Of a stretch of 64,000 bases of DNA, positions 46,844 to 55,545 are shown one piece after another. The first letter of the stretch is position 1. Each line of letters starts with the position of its first letter. The notes beneath the pieces are model-generated. The model saw nothing but the letters and a program-made list of their open reading frames with translations, was not told the origin of the DNA and made no database searches. The DNA is from Negativicutes bacterium (GTDB lineage: Bacteria; Bacillota_C; Negativicutes; Sporomusales_B; JARLHX01). The stretch lies in the NCBI GenBank assembly GCA_031292035.1, contig JARLHX010000407.1, forward strand, positions 22,237 through 86,236, in the 5' to 3' direction. The position numbers and the translations under genes are program-made.

Positions 46844-47830
46844 ATGAGGGTGCTGCGATTTTGTCCTGCGTGTGGCGGGAAACTGCCCCAGGCAGCTGTT
46901 GTAAAGTTTTGCGCTCATTGCGGCGAGAATCTCGCCCAGTTCACTGCTCCCGAAAATGCGCCGCCAAAGTCCCCGGCCGATTTGCCGGTTGCTGCCGTAG
47001 CGTTTGCCGAGTACGAGGTGAAGACATACGCCGATGTAGTAAGGTTTTGCGATCAGTTTATCATTGATCAACAGGGACAGGGGTTGGATCAGGCTGAAAT
47101 TCAGCGTCGGGCGGCAGTCCTTTTCGCCAAGCTGAAGGCGCAGTTGCCGGTGCTCTCCAAGCCTGTTATTGCCAAAAAGATGATTCCGGCTGCATTGCCG
47201 CCGGACGGGCAGGCCGAAGATCACTACAGTGTGGTGCTAAAGTCTTGCGGTGATAAGGCCCGACTGACTACCCGGCTGAGCGAGGTTCTGCGCCGCGGTC
47301 TCACGGCGACGCGCATGGCTGTGGATATGGTGCCGTGTATTATTGTTTATAAAAGCAAACTGCAGGATATTCAGGCTGCAGTCGCCATTTTCGAGGATGA
47401 ACAGCTTCACTATACCGTCATTCAGGGAGACTTTGCCGCCACAACTACGGTGGAAACCATGATTTCCGGATTCTCCCGGCTGGACGGACGCTTGCAGAAC
47501 CTTTTCGCGAATACGCCGCCGGTGCTGTGGCTGGGAGAACAAATCCAGCTGGTGACTGAGGGCAAGTGGGAAGACGAGCCAGGTGCGCTGGTGGCGACCG
47601 ACAAAGCCGTGTATTTTTTCCGCCGAACCATGGATGGGCGTTATGCGGAGTGGCGTGTTACCCCGTATCATCGTCTGGATGAAGTGTTTTCTGCCGATCA
47701 GGCCGGGGCTTTGGCGATGATTTTTCAAGAAGATGGCCGGGAAGAAAGAATGTTTATTGCCGATCCGGAGCTCTTGGCTCAGATGTATGACGTTGTCGGG
47801 CAGGCAGTGATGGCAGGAAAAGACCGCTAA
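46844..47830 (+). CDS. Zinc-ribbon protein with L7/L12-like middle and PH-like end
   Basis: 328 residues, function unknown. Residues 7-26 form a zinc ribbon (C7PAC10 ... C23AHC26). A middle segment of about 65 residues (YSVVLKSCGDKARLTTRLSEVLRRGLTATRMAVDMVP...) resembles the L7/L12 C-terminal domain pattern. The last ~110 residues (LVTEGKWEDEPGALVATDKAVYFFRRTM) resemble a bacterial PH-like domain. ATG 46844 follows GGAGAAGAGAGG; GTG 46829 is an alternative. The combination suggests a protein-interaction factor rather than an enzyme. Confidence 0.65.
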   Translation: MRVLRFCPACGGKLPQAAVVKFCAHCGENLAQFTAPENAPPKSPADLPVAAVAFAEYEVKTYADVVRFCDQFIIDQQGQGLDQAEIQRRAAVLFAKLKAQLPVLSKPVIAKKMIPAALPPDGQAEDHYSVVLKSCGDKARLTTRLSEVLRRGLTATRMAVDMVPCIIVYKSKLQDIQAAVAIFEDEQLHYTVIQGDFAATTTVETMISGFSRLDGRLQNLFANTPPVLWLGEQIQLVTEGKWEDEPGALVATDKAVYFFRRTMDGRYAEWRVTPYHRLDEVFSADQAGALAMIFQEDGREERMFIADPELLAQMYDVVGQAVMAGKDR

Positions 47831-47919
47831 CTGTCAGTCTGTGGTTCACGATGCCATGAGCGCCGGTTTTACGCTGGCGCTTTTTCTGCTAACTGCTGTA
47901 GATATGGGGGCTCACAGGA

Positions 47920-48579
47920 ATGGATGTTGTGGAGAAATTATTCTGGGAAGACCCATACAAGACGGAAGTGACCGCACGGGTGACCAGTGTGGATGGAGCG
48001 CAGGTCACGGTGGATCGAACGATTGCCTATGCGGCGGCCGGCGGGCAGGAGTCGGACGGGGGAACGATAAACAGCCATCCGATTCGCCGGGCCGAGAAAG
48101 CTGGCAGGCAGATTATCTATTGTTTGGACGAGGGCCATGATTTACGCCTTGGCGATGAGGTGACCATCAGGATCGACTGGGAGCGGCGCTATAAGATCAT
48201 GCGGCTGCATTTTGCCGCCGAGATTATCCTGGAACTGGTGACCCAGCATTACGGCAGCCCCGAAAAAATCGGCGCCCATATTGCCGCCGATAAGGCGCGG
48301 GTGGATTTTGTCTGGCAGGGCAACATTGCGCAAACCTTCGACTTTCTGGAAGGGGAGGCCAACCGGATGATCGACCGGGACCTGCCGATCAAGAGTGACT
48401 TTAGCGACGCCGAAAACGAGATCCGCTACTGGGAAATCACGCATTTTGCCAGAGTTCCCTGCGGCGGGACCCATATCCGCAGCACCGGTGAAATCGGGGG
48501 GATCGCCCTCAAGAGAAATAATATCGGCAAAGGCAAGGAACGGATTGAGATTACACTGGCTAAACAAACAGATATTTAA
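47920..48579 (+). CDS. Alanyl-tRNA editing protein AlaX-like
   Basis: 219 residues of the AlaRS editing-domain family that deacylates mischarged Ser- or Gly-tRNA(Ala). The glycine-rich AYAAAGGQESDGGTI loop and the zinc-site C181GGTH185 are present. In the first zinc motif, HxxxH is replaced by H97FAAE101, so the second His is Glu; zinc binding may be altered but Glu can still coordinate metal. GGGGGCTC... precedes ATG, a weak ribosome-binding site. Confidence 0.85.
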   Translation: MDVVEKLFWEDPYKTEVTARVTSVDGAQVTVDRTIAYAAAGGQESDGGTINSHPIRRAEKAGRQIIYCLDEGHDLRLGDEVTIRIDWERRYKIMRLHFAAEIILELVTQHYGSPEKIGAHIAADKARVDFVWQGNIAQTFDFLEGEANRMIDRDLPIKSDFSDAENEIRYWEITHFARVPCGGTHIRSTGEIGGIALKRNNIGKGKERIEITLAKQTDI

Positions 48580-48652
48580 TACTGGAATGGCCAGAATATT
48601 ATTCTAGCGATGATGTGGAAGCGAAATCACTTTGGGAAAGAAGGAAGCAAGG

Positions 48653-49693
48653 ATGAAGGAAGTTCGAGTAGGTCTGGTTGGCTATGGTATGTCGGGTTCG
48701 GTATTTCATGCCCCGTTGATTACTGGGGTACAGGGGCTGACCTTGGCCAAGGTTGTGTCCTCAAACCCGGCAAAGGTCAACGCCGTTTATCCGCAGACAG
48801 AAGTAGTACCCCATATAGATGGTCTCTTGTCCGACCCGGCGATCGATTTGGTGGTGGTGACCACCCCCAACCCTACCCATTATCCTTATGCCAGACAGGC
48901 GCTGGAAGCCGGCAAGCATGTTGTTGTCGAAAAGCCTTTTGCCAACAGCGTCCAGGATGCCGACCGGTTGATCGACCTGGCGGCCGAAAAGAACCTTAAA
49001 CTCAGCGTCTTCCAAAATCGGCGCTGGGACAACGATTTTCTGACAGTGAAAAAATGCGTTCAAGAAGGATTGCTTGGCGATATTTATACATACCAGGTCC
49101 ATTACGATCTTTTCCGGCCCGAGATCAGCAGCAAATGGAAGGAGCATAGCGGCGAAGGGTCAGGAGCGCTGTACGACCTTGGCTCCCATTTGATCGACCA
49201 GGCCCTTCACTTGTTCGGCCTGCCCAAAACGGTTTATGCCGATTTGGCCAAGCAGCGGGTCGGAGCTGAAGTCGACGACTACTTTCATGTCGTGCTCGGG
49301 TATGACACCCTCCGGGTCATTTTACAGTCCGGCTGGGTTGTGAAGAAGCCCGGACCGCATTTTCTGGTTCATGGCAGCAAGGGAAGCTTTCTCAAATACG
49401 GTTTTGATCCGCAGCAAAATGACCTCCAGCGTGGCCTGAGGCCGGGGCATCCGGAATGGGGCCGGGACAAGGAGGCTTTTTATGCCGAATTGGCGGTGGG
49501 TAACGAACTGAACGCAGTGGCCAAAGTGGAGACCATTCCCGGGAGCTATCAGTCCTTTTACCAGGGGCTCTATACAGCGATTGCCCAGGGCGGGCCGCTG
49601 CCGGTGGCGGCGACTGAAGCCAGGGACGGCATTAGGGTTATCGAAGCCGCGCAGATGAGTGTCCGGGAGCAACGGGTTGTCACCTTGCTCTGA
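48653..49693 (+). CDS. Gfo/Idh/MocA-family NAD(P)-dependent oxidoreductase
   Basis: 346 residues: N-terminal Rossmann fold (VRVGLVGYGMSGSVFHAPLI), the family EKPF motif in VVVEKPFANS (catalytic Lys), and a C-terminal alpha/beta domain with GSGALYDLGSHLIDQALHLFG. It resembles YdgJ/scyllo-inositol dehydrogenase-type enzymes that oxidise sugars or inositols. AAGAAGGAAG precedes ATG 48653. It stands alone, so the substrate is open. Confidence 0.88.
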   Translation: MKEVRVGLVGYGMSGSVFHAPLITGVQGLTLAKVVSSNPAKVNAVYPQTEVVPHIDGLLSDPAIDLVVVTTPNPTHYPYARQALEAGKHVVVEKPFANSVQDADRLIDLAAEKNLKLSVFQNRRWDNDFLTVKKCVQEGLLGDIYTYQVHYDLFRPEISSKWKEHSGEGSGALYDLGSHLIDQALHLFGLPKTVYADLAKQRVGAEVDDYFHVVLGYDTLRVILQSGWVVKKPGPHFLVHGSKGSFLKYGFDPQQNDLQRGLRPGHPEWGRDKEAFYAELAVGNELNAVAKVETIPGSYQSFYQGLYTAIAQGGPLPVAATEARDGIRVIEAAQMSVREQRVVTLL

Positions 49694-49835
49694 GACTGGT
49701 TATTGCTGAAGCAGACGACACGGTCTGTATGGGAATAAAATCTTTGTTAATTCTGCCATATCTGACAGGATTATTCATATCGTATGGCGAAAAAAATATT
49801 TTAAGTAATAATGTCTAGTAATTGGGAGGACTTTC

Positions 49836-51632
49836 ATGAAGGGTACTATTGTCGGAACCTGGGTCAAAACCGCCCAGAAACTCTGGGGAAATGAGCTTGT
49901 GGCTGCGGCGGGTAAGGAAGTCGGCTGGCCGGCAGATAAAATGTTTTTGCCGACAGAGGATATCGCTGATGAGAAACCTCGCCAGTTTGCTGCATATATT
50001 GCCGGTAAACAGAATAAAACGGTGGATGACATCTGGTTTGCCATCGGCAAAGATAATGTTACGACTTTTTCCAAGGCCTATCCGGCGTTTTTTCGCCAGG
50101 AAAACCTGTACTCATTCTTGCGGTCGATGTATGATGTCCATGTCGTTGTGGTCAAACGGATTGCCGGTGCGACGCCGCCTGAACTGCTGATCGATCCTGT
50201 CAGTGAGTATGAGGCGGTCTTGAGCTATCGGTCCAAGCGCGCTATGTTCGGCTATTTCCGTGGTCTGCTCGCCGGTGCGTCCGAATATTTCAAAGAGACT
50301 ATCCAGACCGAGACGGTGGAGTCGACGGGTGACAGCCTGAAAATCAAGATTCGCTTCGCCAACCCGATTACCCGGACCGTTTCTTATCGCTTTAATCAAC
50401 TGCTGGCTGTAGGAATCGTGAAACGACTGTCGCTGAAGATCGGGCTTGCGGCGATGCTCGGAACAGTGGCGGTCAGCGCCCTTTTGACGCTGATCGGTCT
50501 GCCGACGTCGCTATGGGCGGCGCTGCCGGTCGGGCTGGTGGCTTGGCTGGTATCAGGGCTATTGCTCCGGCCGATGGACGCCATTCGCGAGGAAATCGCC
50601 GGCATCCAGGAACGCCGCTATTTTACCGAGAATAATATCCGTACCGCCGACGAACTGGAAGAAATCATGCAACTGCTGGCGGCGTATAAAAAGCGGGTGA
50701 AAAGCGAATTTATCGGCTTCAAAGGCATCACTGATGAAATGAACGGCTATGCCGAAAACTTCAATACGCTGGCTGACAAGATGCGCGACACCTCGAACGA
50801 GATTTCCGGCGTCGTACTGGATGTGGCCACTGCCGCCTCCAACCAGGCGACAGAGACCGAAGGGGCTGTCGGCATTCTCCGCGGCAATCTGGAAACCCTG
50901 GAAACAGTGGTTGCTGAACAGAATCGCAACAAGGATGATCTGGAAGGCGCGGTGACAGAGATCAACAACGGGTTTGCCGACGTCCAGGTGTCTAGCGACA
51001 AGCTGACCGAAAGCATGCGCAAGTTCGCCGATGTGAAGGTGTCGGCTGAGAATTTGAAATCCCAGGCCAACCGGATCAATGAGATTACCGGGATGGTGGC
51101 GGCCATCGCCGAGCAGACCAATCTGCTGGCGCTGAATGCGGCCATCGAAGCCGCCCGGGCGGGCGAACAGGGACGGGGCTTTTCGGTTGTCGCCGAAGAG
51201 GTCAGGAAACTGGCCGAGCAATCCCATGAGCATTCCGGCAGTATCGCCACCGACCTGAAGGTGTTGATGGAAATCATCAATAGCGTGGTGGTAATGATTG
51301 AAGAAGAATATGGCGTCTTGGCGACCGAAAGCAAGCAATTGGACGAAGTGGTTTCAGCCAACCGGAAGAATGTCGATAATGTCCGGAGTGTCGCCGAAAA
51401 TATTGTTGGAATGATTGGGAAACTGGAAGGCGAAATGACCGGCTTAAACCAAGTGTATGGCAAGATGGAGACATTGGCCGCCATTTCGGAGGAAAACTCG
51501 GCTGCGAGCGAAGAGGTGAGCGCCGCAGTCCACATTTATAACGACAAGCTCCAGGATATGATGGACAAGATCGGTGAATTTAAAAAGGTCATCCATCATT
51601 TCGGTGATGATATCAACCAATACCGTACCTGA
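49836..51632 (+). CDS. Chemoreceptor with N-terminal H-NOX (haem NO/O2 binding) domain
   Basis: 598 residues. Residues 1-185 form an H-NOX domain with proximal haem ligand H102, haem propionate motif Y131-x-S133-x-R135 and P115. The distal residues W9, N74 and Y140 occupy the same positions as the O2-binding Thermoanaerobacter protein, predicting O2 binding rather than NO only. Two helices (about 192-240), then a HAMP-like linker and a chemotaxis signalling domain with the hairpin tip [28 protein letters not shown]. It would steer this anaerobe away from oxygen. GGGAGGA precedes ATG. Confidence 0.95.
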   Translation: MKGTIVGTWVKTAQKLWGNELVAAAGKEVGWPADKMFLPTEDIADEKPRQFAAYIAGKQNKTVDDIWFAIGKDNVTTFSKAYPAFFRQENLYSFLRSMYDVHVVVVKRIAGATPPELLIDPVSEYEAVLSYRSKRAMFGYFRGLLAGASEYFKETIQTETVESTGDSLKIKIRFANPITRTVSYRFNQLLAVGIVKRLSLKIGLAAMLGTVAVSALLTLIGLPTSLWAALPVGLVAWLVSGLLLRPMDAIREEIAGIQERRYFTENNIRTADELEEIMQLLAAYKKRVKSEFIGFKGITDEMNGYAENFNTLADKMRDTSNEISGVVLDVATAASNQATETEGAVGILRGNLETLETVVAEQNRNKDDLEGAVTEINNGFADVQVSSDKLTESMRKFADVKVSAENLKSQANRINEITGMVAAIAEQTNLLALNAAIEAARAGEQGRGFSVVAEEVRKLAEQSHEHSGSIATDLKVLMEIINSVVVMIEEEYGVLATESKQLDEVVSANRKNVDNVRSVAENIVGMIGKLEGEMTGLNQVYGKMETLAAISEENSAASEEVSAAVHIYNDKLQDMMDKIGEFKKVIHHFGDDINQYRT

Positions 51633-51645
51633 TGAAGACACAACG

Positions 51646-51673
51646 GCCCGGATAAGCTCCGGGCTTTTTTTTT
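51646..51673 (+). terminator. Rho-independent terminator
   Basis: GCCCGGA / TCCGGGC with 5-nt loop, followed by nine T. Confidence 0.93.
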
Positions 51674-51885
51674 GCAATTTTGGGCAAAGAGCAGTGCGGC
51701 GTCTCTTTGCCAGGACTGGCTTTTCCAACTAAAGTCCTATGTCGTCTGCGGAAAGATAAGACTACAGCCTTATGTAAGTTTTTGGTATTCGTTTCTATAA
51801 TGAGAATCAGAACATGAGTAGTTTGGATTAGTTTGCACCAGGACCGCAATAGTCAAAGAACAAGGATTACAAGGAGGCCGAAAGA

Positions 51886-54144
51886 ATGTTTGCAAAAACC
51901 TGGACCGGAACGAAAAAAGGAAAATGGATTACCAATCTTACCCTTTGGGTATTTATTCTCACCTTGACCGTTCAGCCGTTGACCGTGTCTGCTGCTGAGG
52001 TGGTGCAGATCGCCGCACCCAACGCGGCCGGAGTTTCCCGCAATCTTTACACCCAGTTGGATGTCGGACCCGCCGGACTGATTCTCAACAATTCGGCGAG
52101 CAGCGTCCAGACCCAACTGGGGGGCCAGATTAATGGCAATGCCAACCTTGCTGGCGGTCCGGCCAAGATCATCTTGAATGAAGTGACTGGTACCGGTGTA
52201 AGCCAATTGCGCGGCTTCATCGAGGTAGCCGGTCAGCGGGCTGAAGTCATTATCGCCAACCCCAACGGCATCGTCGTTGATGGCGCAGGATTCATCAATG
52301 CCAGCCGCGCGGTCCTCACCACCGGCACGCCGGTTTTTGGCGGCAGCGGCAGCCTGGATTCCTTCCGGGTTTCCGGCGGGCAGATTGCCATCCAGGGCGC
52401 GGGTCTTGATGCCACCGGCGCTGGCCGGCTGGACCTGATTACGCGCGCGGTTTCAGTCGGTGGCGTCATCAACGCCAATGAACTCAATGTGATTACAGGC
52501 GCCAACACGGTTGACTACGCAACCTTGAATACCCAACACACCCGTGGAGCCGGTCAGGCTCCGGCGGTGGCTATCGACGTGGCGGCCTTGGGCGGCATGT
52601 ACGCCGGCAAAATTAGACTGGTAAGCACCGATCGGGGTGTCGGCGTCAACAATCTGGGTGCCATTTCAGCCTTTAGCGGTAATGTGACGATAGACAGCAA
52701 AGGGAAGGTCCGACTGGCTGGCTCAACTGCGGCAGCAGGTAATATCAGCGTGAAAGCCGTCTCCATGGACCTGTCCGGCAGCCAGGTCAACGCCGGGGCG
52801 GCAGTCAGCCTGACAGCCACCCAAGGCGATATCAATAATACCGGGGGCTCGATCAACGCTGCTGGCGCACTGACCGTCACAACCCCGGGCGCCTTTGTCA
52901 ACAGTCAGTACGGCATGGTGAATGCCGCCGCCAATACGAATATTACCGCAGCTTCGCTGCAGAATAACCAAGGGTTTATCAGCAGCGGCGGTGATCTGAC
53001 AATCACCCTGCAAGGTGCAGGCAACACCCAGTCTACCGCCAGCAATTCTTATCGCTTCACCAGTTTCTGCGGTGATTCCCGCGGCTCGGTGCCCAGCACT
53101 GGCAGCAGCAGTCAATATGCTGTCGACAATACCAACGGTTTCATCAGTGCCGGCGGCAATCTGGCCATAACCGCAGGCAGCGGTGGTACCAGCGGCAATT
53201 CATATCAATTTACCGGCTATTGCAATGAGTCGAAAGGATCGACCGGGACCACCAGCAATGTTCAGTATTTGATCAATAACACCGGTGGGTATGTCAGCGC
53301 CGGCGGTGATCTTTCGCTGACAGTGCAGCTAGCCGGAAAAACCCAGGCCACGACCGGCGGCTACGATAAATGCTCCAGTCCGGCGACGGTTTTCGCCAGC
53401 AGCCCCCAGTATGTGATTGACAACACCTCCGGCTATATCAGCGGCAATAACGTCACCGTTACTGTGCTGGGGACCAGCAGCAGTACCAGCAGTAACGACT
53501 ACAGTTTCAGCAGCTACTGCGGCAGTTCCAATAATTCGGCTCAGAGCAGCAGCGTCAATACCATCTATGCCCTCAATAACAACAATGGCTATATTAACGC
53601 CAACAATAATCTGTCGGTCACGGCCCAGGACGGCAGCGGCCAGCTCGCCAGCTATACTTCCGGATTCCGCGCCGACTGCACCAGTTCGCAGAACCAGCCT
53701 AAGACGACCAACAGCAACAACCAGTATTTTATCGACAACACGTTCGGTACCATTAACGCCGGTGGTGATGCTAAACTCACCGTCCAGGGCGATGTTACCA
53801 CCACGACGGTTGTCAGCTATGTAAAAAGCGCGGCCACCAAATGCAGCAGCTCTAAAACCACTAAAGTGACGACAACCACTACCAGTGCCGACAGTACCAT
53901 CGACAATACCAATGGTACCATCAGCGCCGGCGGCAATCTGACTATTACCACCCAGGGGACTGTCAATAATACCGACGGAACCTTGGATTCCGGCGACAAG
54001 ACCAACATCAGCGCCTTCTCGGTGCAGAACCAGCAGGGCACTATCGTCGGCGATGACGGTGTCAAAATCAGCACAAACAAACCATTTGACACGAAGGCAG
54101 GGCAAGTCCTGACCGGCGGCAGCCTGGTTGTTACCAACCTGTAA
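51886..54144 (+). CDS. Filamentous-haemagglutinin-type secreted protein (TPS domain) with Cys-marked repeats
   Basis: 752 residues. Signal peptide with hydrophobic core LTLWVFILTLTVQ and cleavage near TVSA/A (36-37). The TPS secretion domain (about 40-270) has the NPNGI motif at 125-129 and the adjacent FINASRAVLTTG. Residues about 380-700 hold six ~50-residue repeats, each with one Cys and a NT-x-G-x-I-SAGG-like strand. It should form a beta-helix exported through a TpsB outer-membrane channel; no tpsB gene is in the window. AAGGAGG precedes ATG. Confidence 0.88.
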   Translation: MFAKTWTGTKKGKWITNLTLWVFILTLTVQPLTVSAAEVVQIAAPNAAGVSRNLYTQLDVGPAGLILNNSASSVQTQLGGQINGNANLAGGPAKIILNEVTGTGVSQLRGFIEVAGQRAEVIIANPNGIVVDGAGFINASRAVLTTGTPVFGGSGSLDSFRVSGGQIAIQGAGLDATGAGRLDLITRAVSVGGVINANELNVITGANTVDYATLNTQHTRGAGQAPAVAIDVAALGGMYAGKIRLVSTDRGVGVNNLGAISAFSGNVTIDSKGKVRLAGSTAAAGNISVKAVSMDLSGSQVNAGAAVSLTATQGDINNTGGSINAAGALTVTTPGAFVNSQYGMVNAAANTNITAASLQNNQGFISSGGDLTITLQGAGNTQSTASNSYRFTSFCGDSRGSVPSTGSSSQYAVDNTNGFISAGGNLAITAGSGGTSGNSYQFTGYCNESKGSTGTTSNVQYLINNTGGYVSAGGDLSLTVQLAGKTQATTGGYDKCSSPATVFASSPQYVIDNTSGYISGNNVTVTVLGTSSSTSSNDYSFSSYCGSSNNSAQSSSVNTIYALNNNNGYINANNNLSVTAQDGSGQLASYTSGFRADCTSSQNQPKTTNSNNQYFIDNTFGTINAGGDAKLTVQGDVTTTTVVSYVKSAATKCSSSKTTKVTTTTTSADSTIDNTNGTISAGGNLTITTQGTVNNTDGTLDSGDKTNISAFSVQNQQGTIVGDDGVKISTNKPFDTKAGQVLTGGSLVVTNL
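53023..53985 (+). repeat. Six tandem ~50-codon repeats, one cysteine each
   Basis: Cysteines fall at residues 395, 446, 496, 545, 598 and 653 (spacing 49-55). Each is followed 16-24 residues later by a block such as VDNTNGFISAGGN, INNTGGYVSAGGD, IDNTSGYISGNN or IDNTFGTINAGGD. Repeats are divergent at DNA level, so they are old. Confidence 0.85.
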
Positions 54145-54211
54145 TCGATTTGCCGCCACAGCGCGGTTTTGCATCTGCCGCTTACACAGGGTAGAGATGA
54201 CGACAGAAGGC

Positions 54212-54250
54212 AGACCAGGACTTTCGCTAACAACGTCCTGGTCTTCTCTT
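54212..54250 (+). terminator. Rho-independent terminator
   Basis: AGACCAGGAC (54212-54221) / GTCCTGGTCT (54235-54244), then TCTCTT. Confidence 0.82.
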
Positions 54251-54388
54251 TGTTTAAAACCCCCAAGCATTGTCCCAAAGGGTACGGGATGATGGAATAT
54301 TTTACAACACCGCAAGGTTTTTTGATATTTTTGTCGAAAGTTATTTAGAACAAAGTGAAAATTGACAAATTTACCGGAGGTGTCAGAT

Positions 54389-54712
54389 ATGTCTCTTATG
54401 GATCTCATTGAAAAAGGCAAAAAAATTCGCCGGAAGAAAGCGCGCGAGAAGGCGCTGAAAAGTGTGGCAATGGGAGCCGCTATCGGCGTAACGGTGGGAG
54501 CTGCCGCCGGCGTTCTGCTGGCGCCAAAATCAGGCAAGGAAACCCGGGAGGATATCGTCAAGGCCGCCAAAGAGCTTCCCGAAAAAGCCAAGGAAATCGC
54601 TGCCAAAACGAAGGAAATCGCCGAAAAGACTAAGGAAAAAGTAGTGGAAGCCAAAGAAAAGCTGAAGGTGAAGAAAACCAAAGCTGTTGTGGAGCCGGAA
54701 GTCAAGGAATAG
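54389..54712 (+). CDS. YtxH-domain protein
   Basis: 107 residues. A glycine/alanine-rich hydrophobic segment (MGAAIGVTVGAAAGVLLAPKSGKETREDI) is the YtxH signature, followed by a Lys/Glu-rich repeat (KAKEIAAKTKEIAEKTKEKVVEAKEKL) likely to form a long amphipathic helix. Usually membrane-associated and stress-linked; function unclear. CCGGAGGTG precedes ATG 54389. It pairs with the DUF948-like gene downstream. Confidence 0.82.
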   Translation: MSLMDLIEKGKKIRRKKAREKALKSVAMGAAIGVTVGAAAGVLLAPKSGKETREDIVKAAKELPEKAKEIAAKTKEIAEKTKEKVVEAKEKLKVKKTKAVVEPEVKE

Positions 54713-54732
54713 GTTGCCTCCGACAAATAGGA

Positions 54733-54762
54733 CGAGCGGCCGGCAGGATTGCCGGCCGCTCG
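54733..54762 (+). other. GC-rich intergenic hairpin
   Basis: CGAGCGGCCGGC / GCCGGCCGCTCG with loop AGGATT, between the YtxH-like and DUF948-like genes. No T-tract follows, so it may stabilise or attenuate the shared transcript. Confidence 0.6.
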
Positions 54763-54793
54763 CTGACCCATTCCGCGGAAAGAAGGGATTGCC

Positions 54794-55147
54794 ATGTATA
54801 TATCGCTGTTTGATTTGGGACTTGTTATTCTTTTTACCATTACAGTGGTTGTCAGCGGTTATCTGATTGCCGTTCTTCGCCGGGCGCTCTGCGTGCTGGG
54901 CCATGTCCGGGGCATTCTCGACGATCATGATGAAGACATTCGTGCGACTCTGACCTTGTTGCCTGAGACGTTGGCCAACGTCAACGAGCTTGCCTCCAAT
55001 TTTAAAGAAACCGCCGAGCAGACAAGCAGTGCCCTGTCCTCGTTGCAAAATGACGTGGTGGATGACCTGCGCGATGGATTGGAATCCTTTGCCGTTTATG
55101 CCAAGGTGATCGGCGACGTGCTGCGGATGATCTTTTCGAAGGCCTAA
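54794..55147 (+). CDS. DUF948-like membrane-anchored coiled-coil protein
   Basis: 117 residues: one N-terminal helix (LGLVILFTITVVVSGYLIAVL) followed by an amphipathic region with regular heptads (LPETLANVNELASNFKETAEQTSSALSSLQNDVVDDL). DUF948-like proteins commonly sit next to YtxH proteins, as here. Function unknown. GGAAAGAAGGG precedes ATG. Confidence 0.72.
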   Translation: MYISLFDLGLVILFTITVVVSGYLIAVLRRALCVLGHVRGILDDHDEDIRATLTLLPETLANVNELASNFKETAEQTSSALSSLQNDVVDDLRDGLESFAVYAKVIGDVLRMIFSKA

Positions 55148-55172
55148 TGACGCAGCGGAAGACAAGCGATCA

Positions 55173-55202
55173 TTGACATTTAACAGATAATTGTGATAAC
55201 AT
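55173..55202 (+). promoter_or_regulatory. SigA-type promoter of the T-box transcript
   Basis: TTGACA (55173-55178), 18-bp spacer, TAACAT (55197-55202), directly before the T-box leader. Confidence 0.78.
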
Positions 55203-55204
55203 GA

Positions 55205-55520
55205 TTTACAAGCTAATATGGTGAGCATCGATGATCAGGAAGAGTACACATGGCAAAGAGGGTTCAGCGAGCCAATGATGGTGTGAGATTGGCACTACTC
55301 GGTATGTGGAATGGACCTGGGAGATACAGAACGAGCCGCCTTGGCGGGGTAGTAGCTGTCGGGGGTCTTCCACCGTTAACGAAGGAAGCAGGTATCGGAT
55401 GATGTATGTCATCCCGTAGCTGAAATGCCGGGCTGGAAACAATGTTGTTTCAGCCAATCAGGGTGGCACCGCGGGGTTTATGCCTCTCGTCCCTACACGG
55501 GATGAGAGGCTTTTTATTTT
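55205..55520 (+). promoter_or_regulatory. T-box riboswitch, probably tRNA-Trp specific, with terminator
   Basis: Stem I has GAAGAGTA, AAGAGGG and the apical GGTGTGAGA; the specifier loop reads GGAA-TGG-ACC, giving codon UGG (Trp) followed by the conserved purine. The T-box core AGGGTGGCACCGCGG has bulge TGGC, which pairs with an acceptor end carrying discriminator G, as in tRNA-Trp; a Gly reading (GGA) would need TGGA. The terminator is GCCTCTCGTCCC (55482-55493) / GGGATGAGAGGC (55499-55510) plus TTTTTATTTT. Uncharged tRNA should switch the downstream operon on. Confidence 0.92.
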
Positions 55521-55545
55521 ACTTTCAGGGAGAGGGAGTGGTGAG

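Noticed and set aside
50559..51535. Two long minus-strand open frames opposite the H-NOX chemoreceptor
   Set aside because: The plus-strand gene has unmistakable domains throughout; the antisense frames have no recognisable motif and are mirror artefacts of GC-rich codons.
53023..53985. CRISPR-like periodicity
   Set aside because: The ~150-bp periodicity is within a coding frame with divergent repeats and protein-level conservation; no short identical repeats with unique spacers exist.
53329..54840. 503-codon open frame on the minus strand
   Set aside because: It lies antisense across the repetitive FHA-type gene and the YtxH gene; the repetitive GNC codon pattern keeps the opposite frame open. 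No ribosome-binding site and low-complexity Ser/Ala/Ile-rich translation.
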